From Flavobacterium silvaticum (GTDB lineage: Bacteria > Bacteroidota > Bacteroidia > Flavobacteriales > Flavobacteriaceae), in the NCBI RefSeq assembly GCF_012911565.1, contig NZ_JAAMPU010000101.1, forward strand, positions 62,001 through 126,000: 64,000 bases of DNA. The letters are read 5' to 3'. The translations under genes were made by a program, and so were the position numbers. Shown here one piece after another: positions 42,265 through 50,208 of this stretch. How positions within the stretch are numbered: position 1 is the stretch's first letter; each line of letters starts with the position of its first letter. A model generated the notes under the pieces. It searched no databases, was not told the origin of the DNA, and saw only the letters and a list, made by a program, of their open reading frames with translations.

Positions 42265-42775
42265 TCAAAGCGGAGCTTTGAGGGATGGCGCCCCTTGGCG
42301 CAATCCCATTCGTGAGCTTATGATTGTTTGTAAGCGGTCGTGCCAAGCTCCGCTTGAGCATTTTGTTTGCGGTTATTCTTTTTCAGCGCGGAGCTTTGAG
42401 GGATGGCGCCCCTTTGCGCAATCCCATTCGTGACCTCATAACTGGTTGTAAGCGGGCCAGGCCAAGCTTGCTTGAGCATTTTATTTGCGGTTATTCTTTT
42501 TCAGCGCGGAGCTTTGAGGGATGGCGCCTTTTTGCGCAATCCCATTCGTGACCTCATAACTGGTTGTAAGCGGTCTGGCCAGCTTGCTTGAGCATTTGGT
42601 CTCGGGATTTCTTCTTTCAGTGCGGAGCTTTGAGGGATGGCGCCCGTCGGCGCACCCGAGGCGCAGCCGAACTGTACGAAGTAAATCCCATTCGTGAGCT
42701 TATGAATGGTTGTAAGCGATAGTGCCAAGCTTGCAAAGGCGAATGTGTCGCAGCGTAACGCAATCCCATTCAACT
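42265..42775. repeat. Tandem array of ~118-bp units carrying inverted tRNA-Arg 3' ends
   Basis: CGGAGCTTTGAGGGATGGCG recurs at 42271, 42389, 42507 and 42623 (periods 118, 118, 116). Each unit continues with ATCCCATTCGTGA, a TTGTAAGCG motif and CCAAGCTTGCTTGAGCATTT. CATTCGTGACCTCAT at 42425-42439 and 42543-42557 is the exact reverse complement of the tRNA-Arg 3' end and flank (42184-42198); the other units have CATTCGTGAGCTTATG. The last unit contains an arm of the MITE-like element (42653-42681). Open frames inside the array are repeat artefacts, so no gene is called between the tRNA and 42994. Confidence 0.88.
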
Positions 42776-42852
42776 ATAATTCTGATGACAGAAATATTTC
42801 ATCATCCAACTTGCAACTACTTAGATCTTGTGCGACATTTTCTGCCAATTCA

Positions 42853-42886
42853 AAAACTCACACGGAATTTCGTGTGAGTTTTTTTG
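42853..42886. terminator. Strong hairpin terminator, also left boundary of the AT-rich block
   Basis: AACTCACACG pairs with CGTGTGAGTT over loop GAATTT, with A-runs before and seven T after, so it can work in both directions. It would end the minus-strand hydrolase transcript. A related hairpin lies at 47248-47277. Confidence 0.8.
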
Positions 42887-42993
42887 TGAGTGTAAATTTT
42901 CACACGAAAATGTTCGCACGAAACGCCAACCGGTAAACGATTTAATATACCATCTTTCTTTTCATCTAAAGTCAGCATAATTGAATTGTAATT

Positions 42994-45900
42994 CTACTGT
43001 ATAACAATCTGATGGCTTTCGGTGTTACTTCCGTAAATGATTACCAGAATATATTGCCCTGCTGGCAATCCCTGTAAATCCATTTGCCCGTTTGCCGGAG
43101 AGATATTCTTTACCGGGTTGCCACTAAAATCATATAAGGTTGATGAAGACGAATTATTCTCTGAGAGGCTATTTAAATCTTCACTTTGTAAATTTGAATT
43201 CTCATTCTCATAATTTGATGCCTCCTGAATATTAAGGACATTTGTTGCCGGATTTGGAAAGGCAACATAGTTTTCCTGAGTGGTCATCAGATTATTGTTA
43301 TTTGTAATATTTACTGTAATCATTGTTCTGGGGCTCCATCCGCATGCATCTCGTGTCCGGACGTCGAATATTCCGGAGGCAGGTTGCGAACTATAAATAG
43401 TCGCATGATTATTAGCTACGTTCAGTAAGTTGTAATTTCCCGATATCTGTCGCCATTCCCATTCCAATGCACCTGTCGGAACTTCAAAATTTACATTATA
43501 GTAAATTGATGTATATCCCTGAACACCGAATACCTCTTCTCCATTTTCGTCTAGTAAGCGAGGTCTTCGGGCTCCGATGTATATGGTTTTATTTATGGTT
43601 TTACTTTCGCAATCCGTAGTAAGGGATGCCTGTAGCGTTGCATTTCCATTTAAATTCCCAGATGATGTTATAGTTACGGAAGTTCCGTTTTGAATGATAT
43701 TGGATACTGCACCAGACGGATTTACAGACCAGGTTATGGTGCCATTATAATTGGAATTCAGATTCGAAATAGTAAAAGTTTGTGTGCTATTGTTACAAAT
43801 TTGGCTGACTCCATTTATTTTGAGTGGCAAACTCGCAGCCTCACATGATGATACACATGAATATAGGACAGGATTTCCCTGTAATTCTTTAAGCAGCCAA
43901 TTGCCATTGTTCAATGTAAACTGAATATGTTTCTCACTTGCTAAAGGGTTTGTAAAAAAGTTTGCAAACGGGCTGTTTTTTGGTGATAAGGGTGGGGACA
44001 ATGGGCTGTATGTTCTTGATAGGTCAGTGTACAGAATGGGTTGATTTCCTGATCCGATATCCAAGCTGCTGTACGTAGGTACAAAATTAAATTGGGTTTC
44101 CAATACATTGTCTTCATAATCCGGTGGTAGGTTATAATTTAAGGATTCAAGATCATATATTCCTCCGCCAGTGTTATCAATGGCAAGCATTGTATTCGCT
44201 GATTGCAATGTTTTTTGCCCAATCAATTGTTCTTCCACATGAATCACCCAAAGAATTGTTTTCTTTATGTAAATTTTTCCTTTATAGATTTGTTGTGTTT
44301 GCCTATCGGGCAGAGCCTTCAGGTTAAATTCAACTTTCACATCTGTATTGGTCAAAAGAGGTGTTGTAAATTGTTGCGGATTTCCGGTAAGACTGTAGAA
44401 AACTTCCAGAAATACATTGTGCCATAAATAACCAAAATCTGTTGTGTCATTCATGTCGAATAAGGTGTCATACGGCGCAAAGCCTAATGAAGTACCGCAT
44501 TCTGACCCATTGGCAATGGCGATATTGCGAATATTATCCTGTTGGGGATATCCCATGTTTTTGTATTCAGTAGCAAAGCTGCTTCGCAATGCATTATTAC
44601 TGATGGAAATATTGGTTCCGGTTCCGTCCAATTGATAAATAAGCATTTGCTGTGCGGCCGGGGTCTGTAATAGGGCAAGCCCTTCGAGTAGGGAGGGGTT
44701 GTCGTCGGTGAAATTTTGTATCTGCTGGTTGATGAGTGTAAAAAAGACCGGATAGGTTATTTGTTCCCCGACCAAATGCCTTACCAAAGCCTGGTATGCC
44801 AACGGGACGTTAGCGCCCTGATGCGGGGCGTCGTGGCTTATATACAATTTGGTTTCGTGAATCTGGTTATGGATTTCCATGTCCCTCAATGCATAACGGG
44901 CAACAAGGCCGCCCATACTCATGCCCATCACCACATTTTTTTCATTTCCTGTTTTCAGGCCATTTACCCAATTTATCACTGCTTTGACCATGTAAGCATT
45001 GCGTTGGATATAATCCGTGCCGTTGGCAAAGTTGACAAAGACCAGGTCATATCCTGCATTTTCTATGGCTTGATTCAGCGTAAGGCCAGTTGCTAAATCA
45101 ATCTTTACATCTATCGTCCCACTTGAGACGACGTCCTCTTCTCCCTGATTGGTTATAAAGTCCGTGTAATTATAGCTGTTATCAGGATCAAACCCTTCGA
45201 CAACAATCAAAGGTTTGGTAATCTGGCTATGGCCGGGTGCAAGTTCCACGGTAACCAAACCGGTCGCCGAACTTCCGTTCCATGCGTCACCGGTGACAGC
45301 AAAATTGTTGTATAACAAACCTTCACCGTTATACCTCGCCATGGACGGAGGAGTCGCCGGAATGTAATCGACCCGGACTTTTGAGTGGCTGTAAACGGTC
45401 ACGCCTCCGCTGAAACCAAACTTAATCTTTATTTCTTTTTCGCCACCGGAAGAGTACGTTACACTTTTGGCCGTATTCAATGCTAATGTCTGATATCCCT
45501 GCCCGTTGCCAAAATCAACCTGGATCTGATTTAAGACAGCTCCTGGCTTCAGGTATATCAATGCGTTTGGCACTTTGAAGGAAAATGTATTTCCCCTTAA
45601 ACTGGATTTTAACGGAAAAGCCGCAAAAACGGTCTTGGTGTCATAGGGCACACGTTTGCCTACGTCAAATATCTGGTCGTTGCTGATGGTTACATCGCCA
45701 TTAGCCACAGCATTCGTTTTATATTGCTGGTATTGGTAATATTGGGCCGCAATCAGTATATCTGACGTCGCTGCCTGCTGTGTGTTTAAATTAGTATAAA
45801 CACTTGATGCGGAAGCCATACCTGCGGCAACATTTCCGACCCTCATTGTATAAAGTGAACTGTAAATGGAATTCCACTGGGCTTTGTCAACCCAATTGAC

Positions 45901-46089
45901 CGTACTCAGGGCGCCGTTATACGCTTCTATTTCAGTGTAGCGGACCCCGAATTCCTTCAGGTAGCCCGTGGTTACTTTGCTCGTGCTGATATTGCCAAAA
46001 ATGTATTGCATCCGATTGTAATAGTCAGTATTCTGGCTACTACACAAGGAAAATGAACAGATAATAGTCAACAGTAAAAATCTTTTCAT
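42994..46089 (-). CDS. Large secreted alpha/beta hydrolase with T9SS sorting domain
   Basis: A 1031-residue exported protein with signal MKRFLLLTIICSFSLCSSQ. Residues about 290-460 hold a lipase-like alpha/beta core: 'PLIVVEGFDPDNSYNYTDF', 'NAGYDLVFVNFANGTDYIQR' and 'KNVVMGMSMGGLVARYAL' with nucleophile Ser in GMSMGG, then 'ISHDAPHQGANVPLAYQ', as in PGAP1-like or lipase-like enzymes. Near 760-850 a PKD-like region ('CNNSTQTFTISNLNSNYNGT') is seen. The C terminus is a type A T9SS domain ('YVAFPNPATNVLNIQ', 'GQYILVII') interrupted by an Asn/Ser/Glu-rich insert. Codon use is more AT-rich than its neighbours. The substrate is unknown. Confidence 0.82.
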   Translation of the reverse strand: MKRFLLLTIICSFSLCSSQNTDYYNRMQYIFGNISTSKVTTGYLKEFGVRYTEIEAYNGALSTVNWVDKAQWNSIYSSLYTMRVGNVAAGMASASSVYTNLNTQQAATSDILIAAQYYQYQQYKTNAVANGDVTISNDQIFDVGKRVPYDTKTVFAAFPLKSSLRGNTFSFKVPNALIYLKPGAVLNQIQVDFGNGQGYQTLALNTAKSVTYSSGGEKEIKIKFGFSGGVTVYSHSKVRVDYIPATPPSMARYNGEGLLYNNFAVTGDAWNGSSATGLVTVELAPGHSQITKPLIVVEGFDPDNSYNYTDFITNQGEEDVVSSGTIDVKIDLATGLTLNQAIENAGYDLVFVNFANGTDYIQRNAYMVKAVINWVNGLKTGNEKNVVMGMSMGGLVARYALRDMEIHNQIHETKLYISHDAPHQGANVPLAYQALVRHLVGEQITYPVFFTLINQQIQNFTDDNPSLLEGLALLQTPAAQQMLIYQLDGTGTNISISNNALRSSFATEYKNMGYPQQDNIRNIAIANGSECGTSLGFAPYDTLFDMNDTTDFGYLWHNVFLEVFYSLTGNPQQFTTPLLTNTDVKVEFNLKALPDRQTQQIYKGKIYIKKTILWVIHVEEQLIGQKTLQSANTMLAIDNTGGGIYDLESLNYNLPPDYEDNVLETQFNFVPTYSSLDIGSGNQPILYTDLSRTYSPLSPPLSPKNSPFANFFTNPLASEKHIQFTLNNGNWLLKELQGNPVLYSCVSSCEAASLPLKINGVSQICNNSTQTFTISNLNSNYNGTITWSVNPSGAVSNIIQNGTSVTITSSGNLNGNATLQASLTTDCESKTINKTIYIGARRPRLLDENGEEVFGVQGYTSIYYNVNFEVPTGALEWEWRQISGNYNLLNVANNHATIYSSQPASGIFDVRTRDACGWSPRTMITVNITNNNNLMTTQENYVAFPNPATNVLNIQEASNYENENSNLQSEDLNSLSENNSSSSTLYDFSGNPVKNISPANGQMDLQGLPAGQYILVIIYGSNTESHQIVIQ

Positions 46090-46111
46090 GCTATTTGGTT
46101 TAAATTGGTAT

Positions 46112-46594
46112 TCAAGGAGTATATCTCATATCAAAACGGCCATTAGTAATCCTGACAGTATCGCATTGATCATTTACTGTAGAAAATTCGAATGTGCCGG
46201 ATATAGTATAATTGACAGTGTTGATATGAAGAAACGTCACTGAGCCTTCAAAGGTATCAGCCTCGTCATAATAACAGGCCTGATTTTGTGTGTATTCGGC
46301 TCGTGCGGTACCCTGACCTATGTCTAAAAAAGCGTATGGGACGTTGACGGTAAAAGGATCGAGCGCAACAATATAGACACCCCTGCTTCCAAATTGAATA
46401 CCTCCTCCCTGATAGATTGCCGTCATGCCCAGGCTGTTCGTTACAGAAATAGGTTCTCCGTTTAGAAGGAATCCAAAAGTGTCTTCACCACTATGGGTAA
46501 TCGGCGGTAATTGGTCAACGGGATTCTGAGGACTGTCGTCTTTTTGACAACTTGCTAGAATGAGTAAGATAAGGCAACTGATTAATTTTTGCAT
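46112..46594 (-). CDS. Uncharacterised lipoprotein
   Basis: A 160-residue protein with a lipoprotein signal (MQKLISCLILLILASC). The mature part ('EDTFGFLLNGEPISVTNSLG', 'GSVTFLHINTVNYTISGTFE', 'CDTVRITNGRFDMRYTP') looks beta-rich and resembles small flavobacterial lipoproteins with a C-terminal 'ITNGRFD' strand; no function is known. An ATG four codons upstream (46606) is also possible. It is on the same strand as, and 22 bp upstream of, the large hydrolase, so the two may be co-expressed. Confidence 0.75.
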   Translation of the reverse strand: MQKLISCLILLILASCQKDDSPQNPVDQLPPITHSGEDTFGFLLNGEPISVTNSLGMTAIYQGGGIQFGSRGVYIVALDPFTVNVPYAFLDIGQGTARAEYTQNQACYYDEADTFEGSVTFLHINTVNYTISGTFEFSTVNDQCDTVRITNGRFDMRYTP

Positions 46595-46679
46595 AGTATA
46601 TTGCAAGGTAGGTTTTGTTGAATTTAGGGATAGTATTCATTAATTATTATTCTAACGTCATTCAGATATGCGTAGCAAT

Positions 46680-47198
46680 TTATAGAAAATTTTCCTCAAT
46701 TTTTTTTTTATTTCCCAACATCCCCTTCCTCTCAACCCTCAACGTTTCCAGTCTAACCTCCAACCGCTCCAACTCAAATCCATCCCATTCACTTTTCCAA
46801 TTGATGATCGACAGAATATCATCGCTTACCAATCCCTTTTCCTCGTTATTTAAATACTGAGCCATCGGCCTGAGTTTTTCAGCAATCTCTTTTTTCTTTT
46901 GCTGTTGGGCGATTTTCCTTTCAGTCCGGTATATTTCTTTGGTGTTATCCATGAGCCAATTCTCAAGACGTTTTTTTGCATACTCCTGTTTTTTCACGCT
47001 GAGCTGAATCTCTTTTAACTTCTGTTGATTTAATAAAGTGCCGATTTCAATTTTGTAAAGCAAGACTTCGGCGCGTACCGGCAATTCCCGAAGACCGGAT
47101 TCATACATGGAGTATTGGCTTGGGTTTATGTTTAAAAGCATGGCCATTTCCAGTTGGGTCAATCCCAGGACAGACGATGTGGTTGATTTTTTTCTCAT
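46680..47198 (-). CDS. Helix-turn-helix (XRE-like) protein with coiled-coil tail
   Basis: A 172-residue protein. The N-terminal 45 residues read as an XRE-type helix-turn-helix ('LGLTQLEMAMLLNINPSQYS', 'MYESGLRELP'). The rest is long, charged and helical ('KEIQLSVKKQEYAKKRLENW', 'EIYRTERKIAQQQKKKEIAE'). It may regulate the lipoprotein and hydrolase genes downstream on the same strand; that is a guess from position. The Lys-rich C terminus and AT-rich codons fit a transferred gene. Confidence 0.75.
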   Translation of the reverse strand: MRKKSTTSSVLGLTQLEMAMLLNINPSQYSMYESGLRELPVRAEVLLYKIEIGTLLNQQKLKEIQLSVKKQEYAKKRLENWLMDNTKEIYRTERKIAQQQKKKEIAEKLRPMAQYLNNEEKGLVSDDILSIINWKSEWDGFELERLEVRLETLRVERKGMLGNKKKIEENFL

Positions 47199-47247
47199 CT
47201 CAAATTTTTTTTAGGTTTGTTTTTTTTCGTGTGCGTTTTTCTTCCCA

Positions 47248-47277
47248 CAAAAATGTTCACACAGGATTTTGTGTGAC
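47248..47277. repeat. Hairpin related to 42851-42878 (right boundary of AT-rich block)
   Basis: CAAAAATGTTCACACA-GGATTT-TGTGTGAC closely matches CAAAAACTCACACG-GAATTT-CGTGTGAG at the other end of the block; both have 6-nt loops and similar stems. The gap 47199-47531 contains nothing else that I can identify. Confidence 0.65.
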
Positions 47278-47531
47278 TATTTGTTTTAATGCTAAAGCTC
47301 ATACATATAGAGTCCAATGTTTATAAAAAGGTTGGAACAGACTAAAAAAAATCACGAATAACCAATAAGATCAGAGCACCGAACTTCACCCCATACCGAT
47401 TTTCTATTTGTCGAAGTTGCAAGATCGGGGCCGACTGTTCCATTTCACAAGTCTGTTCGTTAAGCTCCATCTCACTAATTGCCACAAAATACCGCATACG
47501 GCTCGTCCCAACAAAAAATCTACGAAATCGA

Positions 47532-47559
47532 TTGCTGCATTACAAATTTTATATATTTG
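47532..47559 (+). promoter_or_regulatory. Promoter of the ECF sigma gene of the glucan locus
   Basis: A TTG at 47532-47534 and the -7 box TATATTTG at 47552-47559 are 17 bp apart. The ATG at 47628 is about 65 nt downstream. Confidence 0.6.
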
Positions 47560-47627
47560 TTAATCTCAATTTTGCAGTTGCAAAAATTCCATATTCGTAA
47601 TAACGCACATAAAAAATTCAGGATCTG

Positions 47628-48191
47628 ATGTCATCCGGGTTGATACTTGACGAAACGGCGCTCGTGCAACTTTTGAAATCGCACGACCAAGCAGCTTTTC
47701 GTAAGTTGTTTGACAGGTATCGGCAGCCCGTTTTCGTCTATAGCCTGAATCTGCTCAAATCCCGTGAAGCCGCCGAGGAAAATGTCCAGGATGTCTTTAT
47801 GAAAATCTGGCAGATGCGCGAAAAACTCGATCCTCAAAAATCATTCAAGGCATTTGTGTTCACCATTGCGCGCAATACGGCGTTTAATGTGTTGGCAAAG
47901 GCGGCATCTGACGAAAAACTTCGCGAACGGATTTTTTATGCGAGCCATGAATTGGCGCAGGAAGCCGATTACTCCATCCGTCAGGACGAATGCAAGGCGC
48001 TGCGCAAACAAGCTATGAACGCATTACCTGAAAAACGCCGGCAGATTTTCAAGATGTCGCGTAAAGACGGGATGACCTATGAAGAGATTGGGCGTGAACT
48101 CGGGATTTCGGTGCATACGGTCCGGAACCAGATGAGCAAGGCACTTGAAACCATGCGGTTGATTCTGCATGAACACGATCAGGCGGTTTAG
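47628..48191 (+). CDS. ECF sigma factor, FecI-like (Bacteroidota SusC-linked type)
   Basis: A 187-residue sigma factor. Region 2 is 'AFRKLFDRYRQPVFVYSLNL' with 'SREAAEENVQDVFMKIWQMR' and 'KSFKAFVFTIARNTAFNVLA'. Region 4 is 'MNALPEKRRQIFKMSRKDGM' and the helix-turn-helix 'TYEEIGRELGISVHTVRNQM'. Such sigma factors are held by a FecR protein and freed when the SusC transporter is occupied. The FecR gene lies 726 bp downstream, separated by repeats. Confidence 0.93.
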   Translation: MSSGLILDETALVQLLKSHDQAAFRKLFDRYRQPVFVYSLNLLKSREAAEENVQDVFMKIWQMREKLDPQKSFKAFVFTIARNTAFNVLAKAASDEKLRERIFYASHELAQEADYSIRQDECKALRKQAMNALPEKRRQIFKMSRKDGMTYEEIGRELGISVHTVRNQMSKALETMRLILHEHDQAV

Positions 48192-48210
48192 CTCGTTGAC
48201 TTTTCTGTTG

Positions 48211-48235
48211 TCACCTTTCGGGGTGATTTTTTTTT
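48211..48235 (+). terminator. Probable terminator after the ECF sigma gene
   Basis: TCACC / GGTGA form a 5-bp stem over loop TTTCGG, followed by nine T residues, 20 bp after the stop. Confidence 0.65.
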
Positions 48236-48298
48236 GATGTCCGACAATTCGATAGTCGGCTTATGTGGTTCTGATTGTGGATTTTAAGATTTTATTCC

Positions 48299-48482
48299 CG
48301 CTTCGCTCCATACAGTTCGGCTGCGCCTCGGGTTTTACATTTTTTATGTACCCGGTGTATCGAATGGAATGGTAGCTTTGAACCGGGGAGGGGCCAATGC
48401 CATCCCTACAAAATCCGATTTTAGGTTAGATACATTTTTTCTGTATCACCCGAGGCGTAGCCGAACTGTATGGAGCAAAGCG
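48299..48482. repeat. MITE-like element, complete copy
   Basis: Two 34-bp inverted arms, 48299-48332 and 48449-48482, match with about three mismatches (CCCGAGGCG-T/C-AGCCGAACTG then TATGGAGC). They flank a core (48336-48445) that is the inverted relative of 34609-34722, with end palindromes TACATTTTTTATGTA and TACATTTTTTCTGTA. No transposase is encoded. The arm sequence recurs at 42653-42681 and, diverged, at 34811-34850, about 3973-4000 and about 63672-63692. It occupies the middle of the 725-bp gap between the sigma and FecR genes. Confidence 0.82.
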
Positions 48483-48739
48483 CAATAAAATGTTAATTTT
48501 TTGTGGTTCATACGTTCAATAAATTAATCTGGGTTTCGACCGTTTTCTCAAAGAGGCATCGATAAACTTAAATCGCGAGGCACAATCAATTATTTTTTAT
48601 TCGTCTTATGCGGCAGATCGTTTATCGCTTTTGGATTTAATTGTCCTGGTTTTGTTCCGGTTTGTTTAAATTCCTTCGGTTGTTTTAGCTTAATTGAATT
48701 GGTTCCGACAGAGTTCAAAGTCTCAATTTTCCCAATCAT

Positions 48740-48820
48740 TTCCGACTTTCCAGACTTTCCGGACTTTCCGGTCTTTCCCGACTTTTCAGACTTTTCGGAC
48801 TTTCCCGACTTTTCAAACTC
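48740..48820. repeat. Perfect-period 9-bp tandem array (TCCGGACTT family)
   Basis: Nine consecutive 9-bp units of the form TTCCGACTT, TCCAGACTT, TCCGGACTT, with no change of register, are followed by TCCCCATCTCCCGAACTTC. The family recurs in the opposite orientation at 24202-24234 and 33091-33156. Both strands keep an open frame through it (Ser-Gly-Lys repeats), but no gene is called. Confidence 0.88.
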
Positions 48821-48916
48821 TCCCCATCTCCCGAACTTCAAAAAAAAATCTACATCGATTGAGTAGTACTCTTTCACGTTTGCGCTGTATTATATCAAAT
48901 CGCCAATACAAAACAC

Positions 48917-50104
48917 GTGAACCACGAATACGATATAAAGGAGCTTCTTGAAAAATTCTACAGGAATGAATGTTCCGAAGAGGAATTGGGACAGGTTATC
49001 ACTTATTTTAAAAAACAGGAATTAACAGCTGATTTTCCGAATGTCGAAGAAACCGAAGCCATGCTTTCTTCCGATGATTTAGACGATGCGACAGCCGACA
49101 GGATTTTCAGGAACATCGTCGGAGAGGAAACCCCGGTCATCCCGTTGTATCGCAAAAAGCACTATCCGTTTGTGAGATATGCTTCTGTTGCCGCCATTTT
49201 CCTGGTCGTGCTTTCGTCGGCCTGGTTCCTCTACCGGCAAACCGATACTGCAAACAACGTTGGGACATCAGCTGCAAAGCCCGAAATGCCAAATGCCATC
49301 ACGCTTAAAACCGCCGATGGAAAAATCCACATCCTCAAATCCGGCCAAAACGTGGCGGTTCTCGATTCAAATGGAAAGCTGATCGCTAATCAGGAAGATG
49401 GGAAGTTGGTCTACGACAGTTCGGACGAATCGGAATCGGCCTACAATACACTTACGATTCCGTATGGCCAGCGTTTTTCACTCCAATTATCAGATGGGAC
49501 GCTCGTGTACCTGAACGCGGGAACGACACTGAAATACCCGGTCAACTTCAAAGGTGCACAGCGTTTGGTCTATCTGGAAGGAGAGGCGTATTTTGAAGTA
49601 GCCAAAGACAAGAAGCATCCGTTCATTGTGAATACGGACGATATGAACATCGGTGTCCTGGGAACGCATTTCAATGTTTCGAATTATCCGGAAGACGAAC
49701 ACACCGAGGCCGTCCTTGCCGAAGGATCAATATGTATGTTTACCAAAGACCAGTCGTTCGATCCGAAAACCAACCTGTTACTCAAACCCGGCGAAAAAGG
49801 AAGTTATGACCGCGCGACCAAAAAAATCCAGACGAGTCCGGTGGCTACCGAAACCTACATCAGTTGGGTGCGGGGAGAATTGTATTTCCACAACCTGACA
49901 TTCGCCCAGATTTGCCGTAAAATGGAGCGGAAGTACAATGTAGTGATCGAGAATCGTGATGCGCAACTGGCTTCGGAACGCTTCAATGCATCGTTCAGCG
50001 ATGTGCCTGTACTTAAGGTTCTGGGCTATTTCAATGAAATCCGTCCGATAGAGTATCGCATATCCGGAAACAAACTAATCATCCAGAAAAAGAAAAACCC
50101 ATGA
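48917..50104 (+). CDS. FecR family anti-sigma factor
   Basis: A 395-residue bitopic protein starting at GTG 48917 (MNHEYDIKELLEKFYRNECS). The cytoplasmic N terminus binds sigma; one membrane helix follows (VRYASVAAIFLVVLSSAWFL, near 85-104). The periplasmic FecR domain is clear: 'IPYGQRFSLQLSDGTLVYLN', 'LKYPVNFKGAQRLVYLEGEA', 'FEVAKDKKHPFIVNTDDMNI' and 'VLGTHFNVSNYPED'. The C-terminal part ('NLTFAQICRKMERKYNVVIE') is the STN-like domain expected to contact SusC. It lies between the ECF sigma and susC, as is standard in Bacteroidota glycan loci. Confidence 0.94.
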   Translation: MNHEYDIKELLEKFYRNECSEEELGQVITYFKKQELTADFPNVEETEAMLSSDDLDDATADRIFRNIVGEETPVIPLYRKKHYPFVRYASVAAIFLVVLSSAWFLYRQTDTANNVGTSAAKPEMPNAITLKTADGKIHILKSGQNVAVLDSNGKLIANQEDGKLVYDSSDESESAYNTLTIPYGQRFSLQLSDGTLVYLNAGTTLKYPVNFKGAQRLVYLEGEAYFEVAKDKKHPFIVNTDDMNIGVLGTHFNVSNYPEDEHTEAVLAEGSICMFTKDQSFDPKTNLLLKPGEKGSYDRATKKIQTSPVATETYISWVRGELYFHNLTFAQICRKMERKYNVVIENRDAQLASERFNASFSDVPVLKVLGYFNEIRPIEYRISGNKLIIQKKKNP

Positions 50105-50208
50105 CATAGCACTACACAAAAAAGAAAACCGGGAAATGCTGCGAACAAATCCCGATTTAGAATCCAATCGATTGAACCAGAATCCAATCCAATCAACCCA
50201 ACGAATTT

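Noticed and set aside
42230..42551. Three overlapping open frames in the tandem array that encode near-identical short proteins
   Set aside because: They similarly repeat because the DNA repeats with period 118; starts and stops differ between copies, no signal or domain is seen, and other frames are open as well.
42265..42775. Possible CRISPR array
   Set aside because: The whole 118-bp unit is repeated without short repeat/spacer alternation, and there are no cas genes nearby.
48590..48877. Minus-strand open frame with Ser-Gly-Lys repeats
   Set aside because: Its composition is that of the 9-bp tandem array, it has no recognisable domain, and it lacks a promoter.
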